The position numbers and the translations under genes were made by a program. Shown here piece by piece: positions 46,500 to 57,532 of a stretch of DNA of 64,000 bases (position 1 is the first letter of the stretch; each line of letters opens with the position of its first letter). The stretch comes from Catonia carolina (lineage: Eukaryota > Arthropoda > Insecta > Hemiptera > Achilidae). Under the pieces are notes generated by a model. That model was not told the origin of the DNA, ran no database searches, and saw only the letters and a program-made list of their open reading frames with translations. The DNA lies in assembly GCA_035578175.1 (NCBI GenBank), contig JAQMRL010000001.1, positions 49,127,553-49,191,552 on the forward strand. Reading direction: 5' to 3'.

Positions 46500-47560
46500 A
46501 TACTGGATGATGATAAACTGATAAAAGAGATGAAAAAGAAAAATATGATGAAAAAAGCCTGTTTACTTTCTAATAAAAAATTACAAATAGTTTAAATTCT
46601 TCATGTTCATGAGAAAATTAATGAATTTTTATTTTAGTTTAACTATGGATATAATAAGAAACAATATAACTACTAATATTTCTATATTCAAGCATAAAAA
46701 TATGATCATTATTTTTTCGTAAAAACTGAGAGAATTTTAAATAGTTGTTTAAAATGTAGTTATAAAAATGAATAATAATTTAAATCTGTTTGATTGATTA
46801 TTGAAATGGATTTCATGTTTAATATGTCGTTGTAAATGTACACAATCCCTTTCCCCATCCCTTCACTATAAGGATCAATATTTTATGCTGATTATTTGTA
46901 CAAAAGTATCGTTGTTTGGTGATTACATTCATGTGCAGTTATTGCATACGACGAGAAATGCTTTGTAATATTTTTGAGTTTTTTGTGTTTGACAGGAACT
47001 GTGTGTAAGCAATATTAAAAAACAATAGAGCAATGAATTGAACTGCACTAATATTACTCAGATCTTTATTATGAAAACTTTTGTCATATAAAACAAATAA
47101 AATAATATTGAGTGTGCTTTGGTATATTTTTCCAGGTTTATGGAAAATTTATGATATATATCTAATATGGAAGGAACAACCGTACTCAGTACATCGCCAA
47201 TGAGTAGTTACTTTATTGACAATTATTCTACTTATTATTTAGAAGCTGTTGCAAGTTAAAACTCTATTTTCCGACCGTACAGTATGTTACTCTTGTCATG
47301 TGTTTTGAATTGTGTTTTTAGCAATAAAAGTCAGAACCGGTATTAAAATTATTATTTTTACTTAATATACAATAATTAGATGTTAAAAAACCGGATTAAT
47401 TACTGAAATGGGCCACCGAATGAAAATCAAATAAAAAAGGTAAACCGAACAAGACTACTGTATAGTTTCTTAGAGCTTATACAATTTTCAAAACTGTGAT
47501 TGTTTTTTCTGAGGGTATTCGACCTTTACAATCTTCTTGGAAGTATTGTCATTTTGCGAT
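46500..47560. other. Anonymous AT-rich spacer
   Basis: Nothing recognised. Confidence 0.4.
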
Positions 47561-47564
47561 AACA

Positions 47565-47880
47565 CAAAAAACTTTCCATTTCAAAAAACCTTCTCGGTCC
47601 ATTTAGACTAACGCGTGTCAAATGTACAACTTTTCAGCAATAACTAATTTATCTCGATTACAAGATGCCCAGTCAAAAATTCTTAGAATCGTTATAGGTT
47701 CCCATTGGTATCTATGCAATGAAACTTCCTGATAAATTGCATACGTCATTGATGTCGTCAAACAATTCTACAAACGATTTCATTTTTTGCCAGACAGAAA
47801 AATGACCTGGTAAAAACATACAACCCCCCTTTCAGCTCACACTTACCTCATAAACCACACAGAAAGTGAACTAGAGAATC
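47565..47880 (+). pseudogene. Jockey-type RT C-terminal relic
   Basis: KKLSISKNLL, then RSI-stop-TNACQMYNFSAITN, LSRLQDAQSKILRIVIGSHW, VVKQFYKRFHF and NPPFSSHLPHKPHRK. The pattern corresponds to SKLSxxNKLL, KPIWTYGxQxYG, LQxxQSKxLRxI..PWY and the HLP..RRLKR ending of Jockey elements. It has at least four stops or shifts. Confidence 0.7.
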
Positions 47881-47949
47881 AAACATAATCTTTTAATAAA
47901 ATAAAATGAATTATATTTACAAAAATATTTTTCAAAATCACACTAACAA

Positions 47950-48343
47950 TTTTTTTACCCATAACAGGCAGGTGCAGTGTTAAATTATTTGCAATCGTTT
48001 AGCTAGTTCCAGGGCTACAAAATATAATTATTTTTCTGATCACACGGTCAGCTAATTATATGACTGAAGCATTTAAGAACAGAAGAGGTAGAGACGTAAA
48101 AGACACTAGTCAGAGTTATCTCCTTTGCTAGTAATGAATTTCTTTATATCCCCAGACTCTGTGGTAAATGAAGTGACGGTGTCATTTGCAGGATGGAAAG
48201 AAGATGCTTTTCAACGGTCTGACATGCTAATAAGCATGCTTTTACATTTAGTGAGGAAGATAATGATAAACCACCTCACTTCTCGTTTTAGAAGTAAATC
48301 CTGTAGAGGTCAAACTAACCTTTCGGCCGATGATCTAAACAAT
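47950..48343 (+). mobile_element. Family B SINE-like element with 10-bp TSD
   Basis: Bounded by acactaacaa at 47940-47949 and 48344-48353. Starts near ACCCATAACAGGCAGGTGCA and ends CCGATGATCTAAACAAT. A 90-codon ORF across it is a shadow. Confidence 0.88.
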
Positions 48344-48359
48344 ACACTAACAAGTTTGA

Positions 48360-50565
48360 AACAAATTAACGAAACAAAGACTGCAAATACTGGGTGATCA
48401 GCTTCATCTCGCAGTATATTTTTTATCATTATTAATGGGAACAAATAAAGAATATGCTAAAGAAAGTTTTCAGTTATACTATTGTTAAGTCTCCCTTATT
48501 ATATATAACGTATAACAGTCAGATATTTTTTACATAACATATTATATGTATATATTTTGCTACTGGTTTATTCAAGCTTCACAACTCCTTGGTCGTTTGC
48601 GAGTATATTGGGTTGTAGTACATAATTGGTGAGTTTTAAAGAATTGTAATTTTCTAAATTGTAGCCGGCATTGAATCCGGAACCTTCAGCTTTTCGGTTC
48701 AGCAAAAAAAAATCTTTTAACAAGTTGTAATTCTTATGAATTATAACGCTCTTTGAATGAAAACAAAAACAACATTCAGTAGTATTTTACAAAAACTTCT
48801 CTGAACTAAACTAACTTGACTTTTAATTCTCGTACTTAAATATTTTGAAACTTGAATTAGATAAAGCTGAAGATGACTACGACCATGATAAAGATGATTA
48901 AGGAGCGAAACTTATGATAAACGAATTTTGTTACAAGATAATTTCAAAAGATATCGTTCATTGTAGTAAAACATAAATAATATAAAAATAGCTAAACAGT
49001 TTTTATGAGGTGAATATAAGGGTCAATGTTTAGTTGTGGCTGAGGAACAGACAAAAATAAATAGGTAAGTGAAAATATTGTTGTACAGATTTAATAACTT
49101 TTCTAACTTCTAGTAGTAAGATAATAAAAAACTATACGGAAAAACATCTAATCACATAATTACTCATTATTGTTGGTTAATTTCTTGTACAATATATATA
49201 ATATTTACGTTTTAAAGTGTTCAAGGGAAAATAAATAAGTTACTACGATTGTTAAATCACATCTGAATATGGTTTCTAAAGATGTCCAACTGTGTCAGAA
49301 ATGATAGTATGGGATTGTGTGCGGTCGGTCAATGTCATCCAGCAGCAGGATTAGATAATGACACTGCAGGAAGCTTCACAAGTGCTTAATAGTGAGCAAC
49401 CGTTTTCCACCGTCCCACTCCATGACACGACACCCAGTCTGCCGACTTACCCAATCTCAGTGCACCTTCTCGTTCCAGAATAGCGCAGAATAACCAACCA
49501 TTGTTATTCCATAAATATAATTCATTCTGTACACTGTATTACAGCGTTCATGTCGCTTAGGATCAAATCACGGTTAACTTGGCACAAATAGTTTACACAG
49601 CAAGATCCAATTTGCATTAGATTACGTGTAATTAGTTGGAGTTTAATTAACTTTGTCACGCGTGTTATTAAACACTGATTAACTTCTATGATTACAAATA
49701 ATTAAGAACTGTTAATTTTTATTAACCTAAATTAATTATATTGTTTGTTATTATTTCAGGTATCAGAACCATTAGGTCTTCCAAAAATGAATAAAAGCCG
49801 AACATTCGACATTTAAACTGTACGTTTAGTTAATATTTCTTTCAGAATGACAAGATATCCATGTTCTTAAATACTTACCGTCATAAAATGCTATATACCC
49901 TTAAGGAGGTGTGAATTGAAAAATCGTTTATTCAATTTATCATTAGTTCGATCTTGAGAATGTAATCAATTGAAAAAGATTATTATAACCATGTGAAATT
50001 TTTTCAGTCGAACGTCTACCAACTGGAACTGCGAGAAATAAGTCCGACAATGTGCTTTCATAAAAACAACAGTAGTATTCAATTAAAAGCTATGTAGATA
50101 AAAATTGTGATTTTGTTTGTACATTTTTCCAAAATTCCCAAAATGTTGTTTCTATACCAGATCTACCAAGTAAACACTGAAAATAAGTTCAGCTGAATTT
50201 TTGTTTGTAATGGCACCACACAAAAATAGCTGAACTAAATTCATTGAATTTCGGTATTTTAGGTTCTGGACATAATATAATTGCGATGAATATAGGTTAA
50301 ATTTTTTTGTATCATCAAGAGGCGGGTGAGTTCAGACGGAGAAGCCAACAAAAAAAAAAAAAAATCTCCGTTATAAGCCAATGTATCAAAAACTACCATT
50401 TATTACAAAAATTATGAAGAATTTCAAAACAAATAAGTTTTGTTATGTAACCAACATTTTTTATTTAAAAACAGTAAATATTTGCAATATTATACTGTGA
50501 AAAATTACCCAAATTCAGTCAGTTTCAATTCAGTTATAATTTTTTTATAACATTAATTATTTTAC
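48360..50565. other. Spacer with a GC-richer island at 49.30-49.52 kb
   Basis: A B-box-like GGTTCCGGATTCAATGCC on the minus strand near 48,690-48,670 may mark a SINE remnant. A GC-richer, non-coding island (49,300-49,520) contains GCGGTCGGTCAATGTCATCC and a homeodomain-like GGATTA. The rest is unrecognised and AT-rich. Confidence 0.4.
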
Positions 50566-50569
50566 ATTT

Positions 50570-51520
50570 TTTGTCGTAAAATGCATATTGAGGCCACAAT
50601 TTTAAGACAGCCAAATCTTAGGACAACCAATTTCACAGAGTAAAATTCAAAATGCGGAAAATCACTAATTGACTCTATACCAAGTGTATAGAAAAAATGT
50701 TAGAAGTAAAAATTGTAGGTTTTTAATTTTCTATATTTGAATTAAACACTTTTGTCCTAAAACTGCATATTAAAGCCGTTCACTTAAAAAAAACATATTT
50801 TTACTACGAAAGCATAGCCCCACGAATTTTAGAACACATTATGTTTTTTGAGCAACACTCTGTTTTTTGAGCATTAGGAATATTTATAGTGAACGATTCG
50901 ATTTTAAATGAAATCGAAAGAACCGTTTTTGATAACATTGCAAAATATTTAAAATCTGTACGAATCAAATACTGCTTCTGTTTGACCGATTTTTATTAAA
51001 ATACAAATCAATCGCTAAAAAAACATGTTTTTTGGGTTCAGGGAACCCAAATGATCACTACATGAAAACAATAATTTTCTTTCCTTATGAGAATTATGCA
51101 TGTTGCCTATAACAAGGAGGCTAAGTGTTAAATTATTTGCCCTCGATCTGCTAGTTCCAGGGCTACAAAAAATAATTCTGGTTTTTATCATATGGTCGGG
51201 CAATTATATTACTAAGAATTTAAGAACAGAAGAAGTAGAGGTTTAAAAGACACTCATGAGAGTTATCTCCTCTAAGAGCCATGAATTTCATTATACAGCC
51301 AGATGTGGTGAATGAAGGGAAGGTGTCATTTGCAGGGTAAAAAGTAGATGGTTGTCAGAGCCCCTAGCATACTTTTTCACTAAGTGAGGAAGACATCATT
51401 TAAACCACTCACTACTCATTTTACTTAGTAGTAAAGTCTCTAGAGGTTCAAACCAACCCTTCGGCTAATGACCTAAACAACAGAAATAGTTCATGCAGGA
51501 CAATAGAAAGTAAAAATAAT
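50570..51520 (+). repeat. Family A repeat, copy A4, split by family B
   Basis: Family A monomer sequence (TTTTGTCGTAAAATGCATA near 50,567-50,586 and a second monomer near 50,745) runs into the right-end block AATCGCTAAAAAAACATG and stops at about 51,085. It resumes after a family B insertion as AATAGAAAGTAAAAATAAT near 51,502-51,520. The microsatellite block is missing. Confidence 0.7.
51095..51485 (+). mobile_element. Family B SINE-like element
   Basis: Diverged copy inserted at the family A right terminus. It contains TTTAAGAACAGAAGAAGTAG, CTCTAGAGGTTCAAACC, CTTCGGCTAATGACCTAAAC and a CAA-type tail. Flanks share only a partial ATGCA match, so its target duplication has decayed. Confidence 0.75.
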
Positions 51521-51529
51521 TGCGTGTTA

Positions 51530-52145
51530 ATGTGAATGTTAATAAAATAAAATAAGAATAAATGCACATAATTTTTAAGTTTCTAGATTATTAAGGAGTG
51601 GATTATCAATTTTCCACAAAAGTTTTCTTTTACAATTTTTCAAATGTAAGATTTTATAAATACTTTCATAAACAAAGAATGACTTCATTTTCATTTCTTT
51701 TAAATAAAATTTGTCCGACAAAAGAGAACAGAGTTTTGAAAATAACTTGATTCAATGAACTAGATTGGAAGATAACTAGGTAAGTGCATCAATTTATATT
51801 GTACATTTAGAATCAGTTAATACAACATATTTTAAATACTAAATTTGATGCTAAATAGTTTAAAAACGTGATTTATTTGTGGTATCTAGCAGTTGTTGCT
51901 ACAGTCATGCAACTGGCTCTTTCTATGAGTATCTTTTGTTTAGAGGTGTTTTGAACGCCTCCGCCGTGTATCTAGACTAGAACCACCTTAGCGTATAATT
52001 TCTGTAAGAGACGATATTGCATATAATTAGAATTTGTTGTGCATCGACTTGTGTAGTTGTTTCACAACATTATTCATGGTATGGTATGTTTTAAAGTTTT
52101 TTGTTGCATTTGGTTTGTGATATAAATAGGGCATTACGTTATGGC
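51530..52145. other. Anonymous spacer
   Basis: Nothing supportable; the right part may be decayed continuation of the Jockey relic next to it. Confidence 0.35.
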
Positions 52146-52149
52146 ATGG

Positions 52150-52345
52150 AAAATCTATTTTTGTTTCCTGTACACGTTTTGAGTATGATCTCCAAATTTT
52201 AGCTCCATGTGTCCAGATTGGGCTTACGATTGTTTTTTAAATCGTTAATTTATGTCATACGATTAATTTAGAACCTCTAACGAGTAATCGTTTCAATAGA
52301 AATAAATCTGTTTTTAGACTGTCGTGAGTTTTTGTAACGTGGGTG
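52150..52345 (-). pseudogene. Jockey-type RT relic
   Basis: The minus strand reads LKTDLFLLKRLLVRGSKLIV, stop, HKLTI, stop, KTIVSPIWTHGAKIWRS. This matches the Jockey pattern LxxLLGRxSKLxLxNKLLIY KTILKPIWTYGxQLWG with only two stops. No boundaries are defined. Confidence 0.7.
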
Positions 52346-52349
52346 ATCC

Positions 52350-53185
52350 ATTAAATATTTAATACAAAATGTATTCCAAATAAATGGCAATTGCGGTACA
52401 ATAAGGTAATGAAGTTGCCAATAGAACTTAAAAGTACACATATATTATTAGCAAATGTAATTAACAACGAAAAAAAAATCTATCGCATAGTTTTTAATTT
52501 ATTTACTTTTATCCTTTGGGACGTGAAAACCAAATACTTCTTCAAAATTACATATTTCGTAAATTTTATAGATTTCTAAGCATGACAACTTGGATAATGG
52601 CAAACTTGACTATGACTCAGGTATTATTCATGTTGAATTGCAGCGAGCGAACAAAGGCTTTTCTTTCCTTTCTAAGCTTGCATTGTCAGTGTAGAAAACC
52701 ATAAAAATTAAAACTGAATAGGTTGCAACCTCATTAGTTGCACGACGTGCGAAAATAAACATCAATAAGTTGTTTAAGCGAATATGTATTTATTTTACAA
52801 AATTGTGTTTTATTACAGTTTTACACGTAGTATATAGGTTTTTGTTTGAAAAGCTTTTTATGTGAAGTTTTTGTTTGAAAATTCAGCTAAAGTTTACTTT
52901 AAATTTATAAATACTAGACTACATAGATAAACATTTCTGTCTTCATCTCAAAAGTTAATGTATTTTTTTGCCTATGTAAATGTATTTGTTTTGACGTAAG
53001 CCAAGAAAGGGATGGAAAATAATACTAAACTTTACCTAAATGTTACTCATGTATTACGAAATATATTACAATGCGTAAGATTGCCCAAGCTAGGCGCGGT
53101 TCTAATATACCTGACAGTTGCCAAACAGTAACTGTTGCATTAAATACCTTTCCAACAATATGCAAGGTTTTAACAGATGCAAGTA
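52350..53185. other. Anonymous AT-rich spacer
   Basis: Small overlapping ORFs have no motif. Nothing recognised. Confidence 0.4.
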
Positions 53186-53189
53186 GAAA

Positions 53190-53860
53190 ACTTCTTCTTC
53201 TTCTTCTTCTACTCTTCAATGAATAGGCGTCCTGCTGTTCCGAACCTCTGAAATTTGCCCATCTCTTTTTCGGGGTCTTCGGTCTCTCCTTACTTCCGGT
53301 TTGTAGCCCAGCACCTGATTAGACATCCTAATCTCGCTCACCCTGTCCACATGCTCTATTAAATACAATTTATTTTGCAGTATCTTATCACTTATGGAGA
53401 AGACATTCAGCTCTTTCGTTATCTCTGCATTCCTATAACGGTCTTCTCTACTACATCCATATATTTGCCGTAAAAAATTCACTTCAGATGCCTGAAATCT
53501 GGTCTCCTCTGTCTTTGTTAGCACCCAAGTTTCGCTGCCATAAAGTAAAGTTGGCACTGCTATTAGTTTATAAAATCTCAACCTCGTATCCAAACTAGTG
53601 TTGTTTTTTAAGGTTTTGTGGATAGTCCACCGTATATGTTGGAATCTGTGCATCTTACTGAAGACATCTTTATTTTTCCGATATGTTCCGTTGCAACCCA
53701 GATACTGAAAGTGGGAAACCTGTTTCAGAATATTGTTTTCTGTAACAGTTTTGCTTATGACTGAATGCTTCCCTCTGAACGCCGTTACTCTCGTCTTCTG
53801 TGTCGAAATTCTGAGTAATTTGTCTTCCGAGTATAAAATTTCCATTTTTATATATGAATA
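53190..53860 (-). pseudogene. 5'-truncated RTE-like LINE, RT C-terminal third
   Basis: One open frame of about 209 codons (53,845-53,216): QKTRVTAFRGKHSV, VSHFQYLGCNGTY, FQHIRWTIHKTLKN, TRLRFYKLIAVPTLLYGSET and FQASEVNFLRQIYGCSREDR. It ends after RRDRRPRKRDG and has a GAA-repeat tail at 53,190-53,209. The FADD box and all upstream parts are absent, so it was truncated on insertion. The lack of stops shows it is fairly young. It belongs to a different subfamily from the 19-22 kb element, because its tail is GAA and not TGA. Confidence 0.85.
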
Positions 53861-54074
53861 AACTTATCGTCAACTTATCGTCAGTACACAAACCACACAA
53901 AGACAAATATCATGGATCACACTTAGACAGACAAAAATTATCGCTTTGAATCAAACTTTTAATTTAAAAAAAACAGTTTTTCAAACCAGTCTGAACTTAC
54001 GTTAGGCTACTCAGTTGTGGGGTGCATCCAGTAAGTCGAATATACAAATTATTCAGTTTTTATAGTTGGTCCTT

Positions 54075-54285
54075 TGAGCTCAAATAGCTGCGCCCTGGTA
54101 CAAGACAAAAAAACAATTTACATCTCCTTATGCAATTACACATCAACTGTTGAAGAAGAAAATTTAAATTTTAGTGTGACATACGAAAAACGGCTAAAAT
54201 ATCACAAACATTATTTGACAATCAATTTATTGGACAACAGTAGTACAAGACGAAGGCTAACATGGTGGCATCCGATATAAATATT
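54075..54285 (+). pseudogene. Jockey-type C-terminal relic
   Basis: IAAPWYKTKK, then LHLLMQLHIN, TVEEENLNFSVTYEKRL and NLLDNSSTRRRLTWWHPI in shifted frames. These correspond to the APWYVxNxTLHxDLNIPTV and LLDNSxxxRRLxRxHPxDL ending of Jockey elements; the relic at 62.3-63.0 kb ends in the same way. Confidence 0.75.
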
Positions 54286-54289
54286 TATT

Positions 54290-54770
54290 GCATAACTTAT
54301 ATTAGGCCTACTACTATTATTTTTTCAAAACATAGTATCATTATATTATTGAAATATGTATGAACCTGTGAACAGTGTTTAATTTTTAAAGGTCTCTTCA
54401 CTAGGAAACGTACCTTTTCATGATAATCGTCAGTATAAAAAAATATTTTTATCTTTCAATTGGAAACAGATAAGTAGATAAATCTGTAAATAAAAATATC
54501 ATGTAAATAATATACCTACATGAAATATGACGAGCCTAAAATATGGAAGGAGGAAATGGAGATGTTACACTACTGCACAGATTGCAAATACGAGAATAAC
54601 TAGCCATTTTCTTAGAGTCGATAAAGAAAGTACAGAAATATTGACATTACATATTATTTCTAATAGTTTTCTGTGTTCTTATTTACAACTTATTAATAAT
54701 GTCTATTAACATTTAACCATTTGCACTCTCATTAAAATAAAAAACGGATGGTAATAATTTGTGATAGAAT
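54290..54770. other. Spacer with a weak repeat
   Basis: 54,527-54,640 weakly resembles 37,930-38,020. Nothing else is seen. Confidence 0.35.
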
Positions 54771-54780
54771 AATAAAAGGT

Positions 54781-55173
54781 GTGCCCAGAACAGACAGGTG
54801 GAGTGTTAAATTAATTGCACTCGATCTGTTGGTTACAGAGCTACAAAAAATAGTTATGTTTTTTATCACATAGTCAGCCAATTATAAGACTGAACTATTT
54901 AAGAACAGAAGAGGTAGAGGTGTAAAGACTCTACTCAGAGTTATCTCCTCTGAGAGTAATGAATTTCACTACACAGCCAGACCCTGTGGCAAATGAAGTG
55001 AAGGTGTCATTTGCAGGCTGGAAAGTGGGTGGTTTTCGAAGAGCCTGGCATGCTGATAAGCATACTATTTTCACTCGGAAAGGAAGGGAATTGTAAACCA
55101 CCTCACTCCCCGTTTTTACGTAGTAAAACCTCTAGAGGTTAAAACTAGCCTTTTGGCTGTTGACCCAAACAAC
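54781..55173 (+). mobile_element. Family B SINE-like element with 10-bp TSD
   Basis: Flanked by aataaaaggt (54771-54780) and aatacaaggt (55174-55183), one mismatch. It is 393 bp, from GTGCCCAGAACAGACAGG to a CAACAA tail, and contains all conserved family B blocks. Confidence 0.87.
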
Positions 55174-55304
55174 AATACAAGGTATTTATATTCGTATAAA
55201 TGTAAACAACCCTTAAAAAAGTTTGAATAAGTTTTTTTAGTCGCTAATGTGTGTACGTTGAAATCTTCGATTTAGAACAGTTAGCAAGCCCATGACCCAA
55301 TAAG

Positions 55305-55532
55305 ATAAGAATGATATAACAGTATACGACGTGTAAATGAGGTGTAGTTTTATATAGATTCAGGCCAAATTCCTGGGAGAGTATGGTTTATTGAAACCAC
55401 ACCATCAAAGTACACCGGTAACCTCTACCTTCTAGAATTTGAATCACGGAACCTTCGTCTCAAAAATTAGCTGTTAAACAGCTAATTTTTACTCGTGGTG
55501 ACGTCTTTACCACTATACCAACCCGATGGGTT
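55305..55532 (-). mobile_element. tRNA-derived SINE (family G)
   Basis: The minus-strand head GGGTTGGTATAGTGGTAAAG has a clean A box (TGGTATAGTGG); GATTCAAATTC is a decayed B box. Between them sits an AT-rich inverted repeat AAATTAGCTG...CAGCTAATTT. The body contains ACCGGTGTACTTTGATGGTG and AACTACACCTCATTTACAC. I recognise this head, palindrome and body from a SINE seen in hemipteran sequences; that is memory, not a database result. It is silent as a tRNA gene. Confidence 0.75.
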
Positions 55533-55539
55533 GATTATA

Positions 55540-56755
55540 ATTGTATACACATTTTTGAACGAGTTTGAGCATAAATTGGACTATTGGTAATACATTTTAA
55601 AAGAATAACAGTAAGAAAATTAAAAATAACTCCATGTACTATAAAAGTATGAGATAAGTTGGTCTTTTGTTTTTAATTAGAAGAAAAATATAAACTACAC
55701 ATAAATCGATGAGCTTGTTCTTTATAGTGAGGGAAGAGAACCAAACTTTGCTTTGTTAACCAAATACATAATGTGAAGGTACTTTGGCAATTTTCATTGT
55801 TAATAAAATAAAAATAGAGTGTTTTTTTAACATTATTAGAGTAAAACAAACAAAAGGTGCAACGTTAAAAAATGTAAACTGTCTTCGATACTCTTGAGGT
55901 AGTATTGCTTTTCAAGTAGGTTATAAATGAGTATTTATACATTGGAAGTCATCCAAATGGCGCTAGTTCATCATTTTAAAGCAGGTCGTTCCATAGCAAA
56001 TACGTTAATCGATTGTCATTCTTCCAGTAAATAATATAAACTAGACTGCTACAAGAAATCCAGCAAAAAGTATATTTTTCCTTTCATCCATTATATGTAC
56101 AGAAGGCAAAAACATCCATCCGCCTTCAATAAAAGTAAGAAATATAACCCGAACATTTATAGATTTCATCACATCACGATCCATTAACTCACCACTGATG
56201 CTAGGGTATAATTGAAATTAATGTTAAAAGGAAAGAATTCTCCATCACAAAAAAGTTAAAGTAATTTTCAATATTTTGTTTTTTTCCTCTAAAAGAGAAT
56301 AGTTTTCTTTTTATTTGCAACCTTCCTCTCTTATTCTTTTTATTAATCTCCGAAGGCAAAATTTAACGACTGCACTTGTAAATATTTCTTTCAATCATGC
56401 ACTATTTTCTGTGTAAAAAAGCAATAACATTGACTGCTTAGCAGTAGCTTTAAAAAAAAATCCAGTTTAGATAGTCTCACCTCTTGGTCTGAATAACGGA
56501 CAATACCCGAAGTTTTGAACGGAGAATGTATCACTGGGTACCTCTTCTCCTTAAAGTGAATTTCCCCACCGCCATTTAAATATCAAATACAGAAGCTGTG
56601 CAGCTCAATGTACAGTACCGTAATAAAAAAGTTAAAGACAAAAAAGATAGTCTCAGGTAGCCTAATAAAGAAATGATAAACATTTTTGTAATCTTTCTCT
56701 TTTTTGAAATTCTAGGTAGAGTATTTACAATTATTTAAATAACTTAAATATAAGT
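55540..56755. other. Anonymous AT-rich spacer
   Basis: Nothing recognised. Confidence 0.4.
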
Positions 56756-56762
56756 AACCTGT

Positions 56763-56910
56763 TGAAGAGAACTATTTTACTCCTTTAAATATCCCCACAA
56801 GGAATCAGCCAAATTTGAAGAGAACTAAATTAATTCCCACGAGGGTATGCCAAATTTATAGTATAATTAAATTGCTCCTCACAAGAGAATGCCAGTTTTG
56901 AAAGAAATTA
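56763..56910 (+). repeat. Degenerate minisatellite, about 3 units of 40-54 bp
   Basis: Units begin GAAGAGAACT (56,763), GAAGAGAACT (56,817) and a diverged third at about 56,857. Each carries a C-rich core of the type CCCCACAAGGAATCAGCC or CCCACGAGGGTATGCC and ends near AAATTT or GTTTT. A related single unit is at 25,880. Confidence 0.7.
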
Positions 56911-56914
56911 CTTT

Positions 56915-57080
56915 AATATTGTATTCTTTGTTCATTTTGTATCATCTTTCAAGTTTGATCTTATTATTTTTTCATTTACCTTGTCCCTTATTTATTTATT
57001 TCAATGAAACATTATTCTCATTTAACACATTATGGTTTTGGTTTTATTTTAATCTTTATATTTTCATAATTACAATCACA
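56915..57080 (+). repeat. Family C repeat, copy 2
   Basis: Homologous to 23,165-23,305 (TATTGTATTCTTT, CTTTCAAGTTTGAT, ACCTTGTCCCTTATTT). The 103-codon ORF over it is very rich in Ile, Phe and Leu, as expected from T-rich DNA, and is not credible as a gene. Confidence 0.65.
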
Positions 57081-57084
57081 ACTT

Positions 57085-57530
57085 TTACTATTATATTCCT
57101 TATTATACATTTATTATACTTCACTCTTTTCTTCATTATTATTTCATCATTATCTAATAGTCTTTATAATTATCATCATACTAATTTTCATAATCTTTAA
57201 AAAAATGTCTATTTTGAAATGTAGGTTCAATGTACATGTACTTTTATTAATGCTTGTTATTCATTAATTTGTTTTTTTTTATTATTAAATGATTCTTTTC
57301 CTTATATTATTATTGTGATATAATTAAATCATATTATAGTTATGATTTATTCTAAAATAATTTTGTGAATGGGACATCGAAAATAATACATGTTATTAGT
57401 TTGAAGTTTCATGCCCCATTGAAATAATTTACAAAAATCCTTTCTTCTTCTTAGTTGCTTAGTAACCATATTTTGTTTATTAGAATTAAATAATTTTTTT
57501 TAAATATTTCATATATATTTTTAATATTTC
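57085..57530. other. AT-rich spacer
   Basis: Nothing recognised. Confidence 0.4.
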
Positions 57531-57532
57531 AT

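Noticed and set aside
48125..48397. 90-codon plus-strand ORF
   Set aside because: It lies in a family B copy, and the other six copies do not keep the frame.
56889..57200. 103-codon plus-strand ORF
   Set aside because: Almost entirely Ile, Phe, Leu, Ser from T-rich DNA, and it overlaps family C repeat homology.
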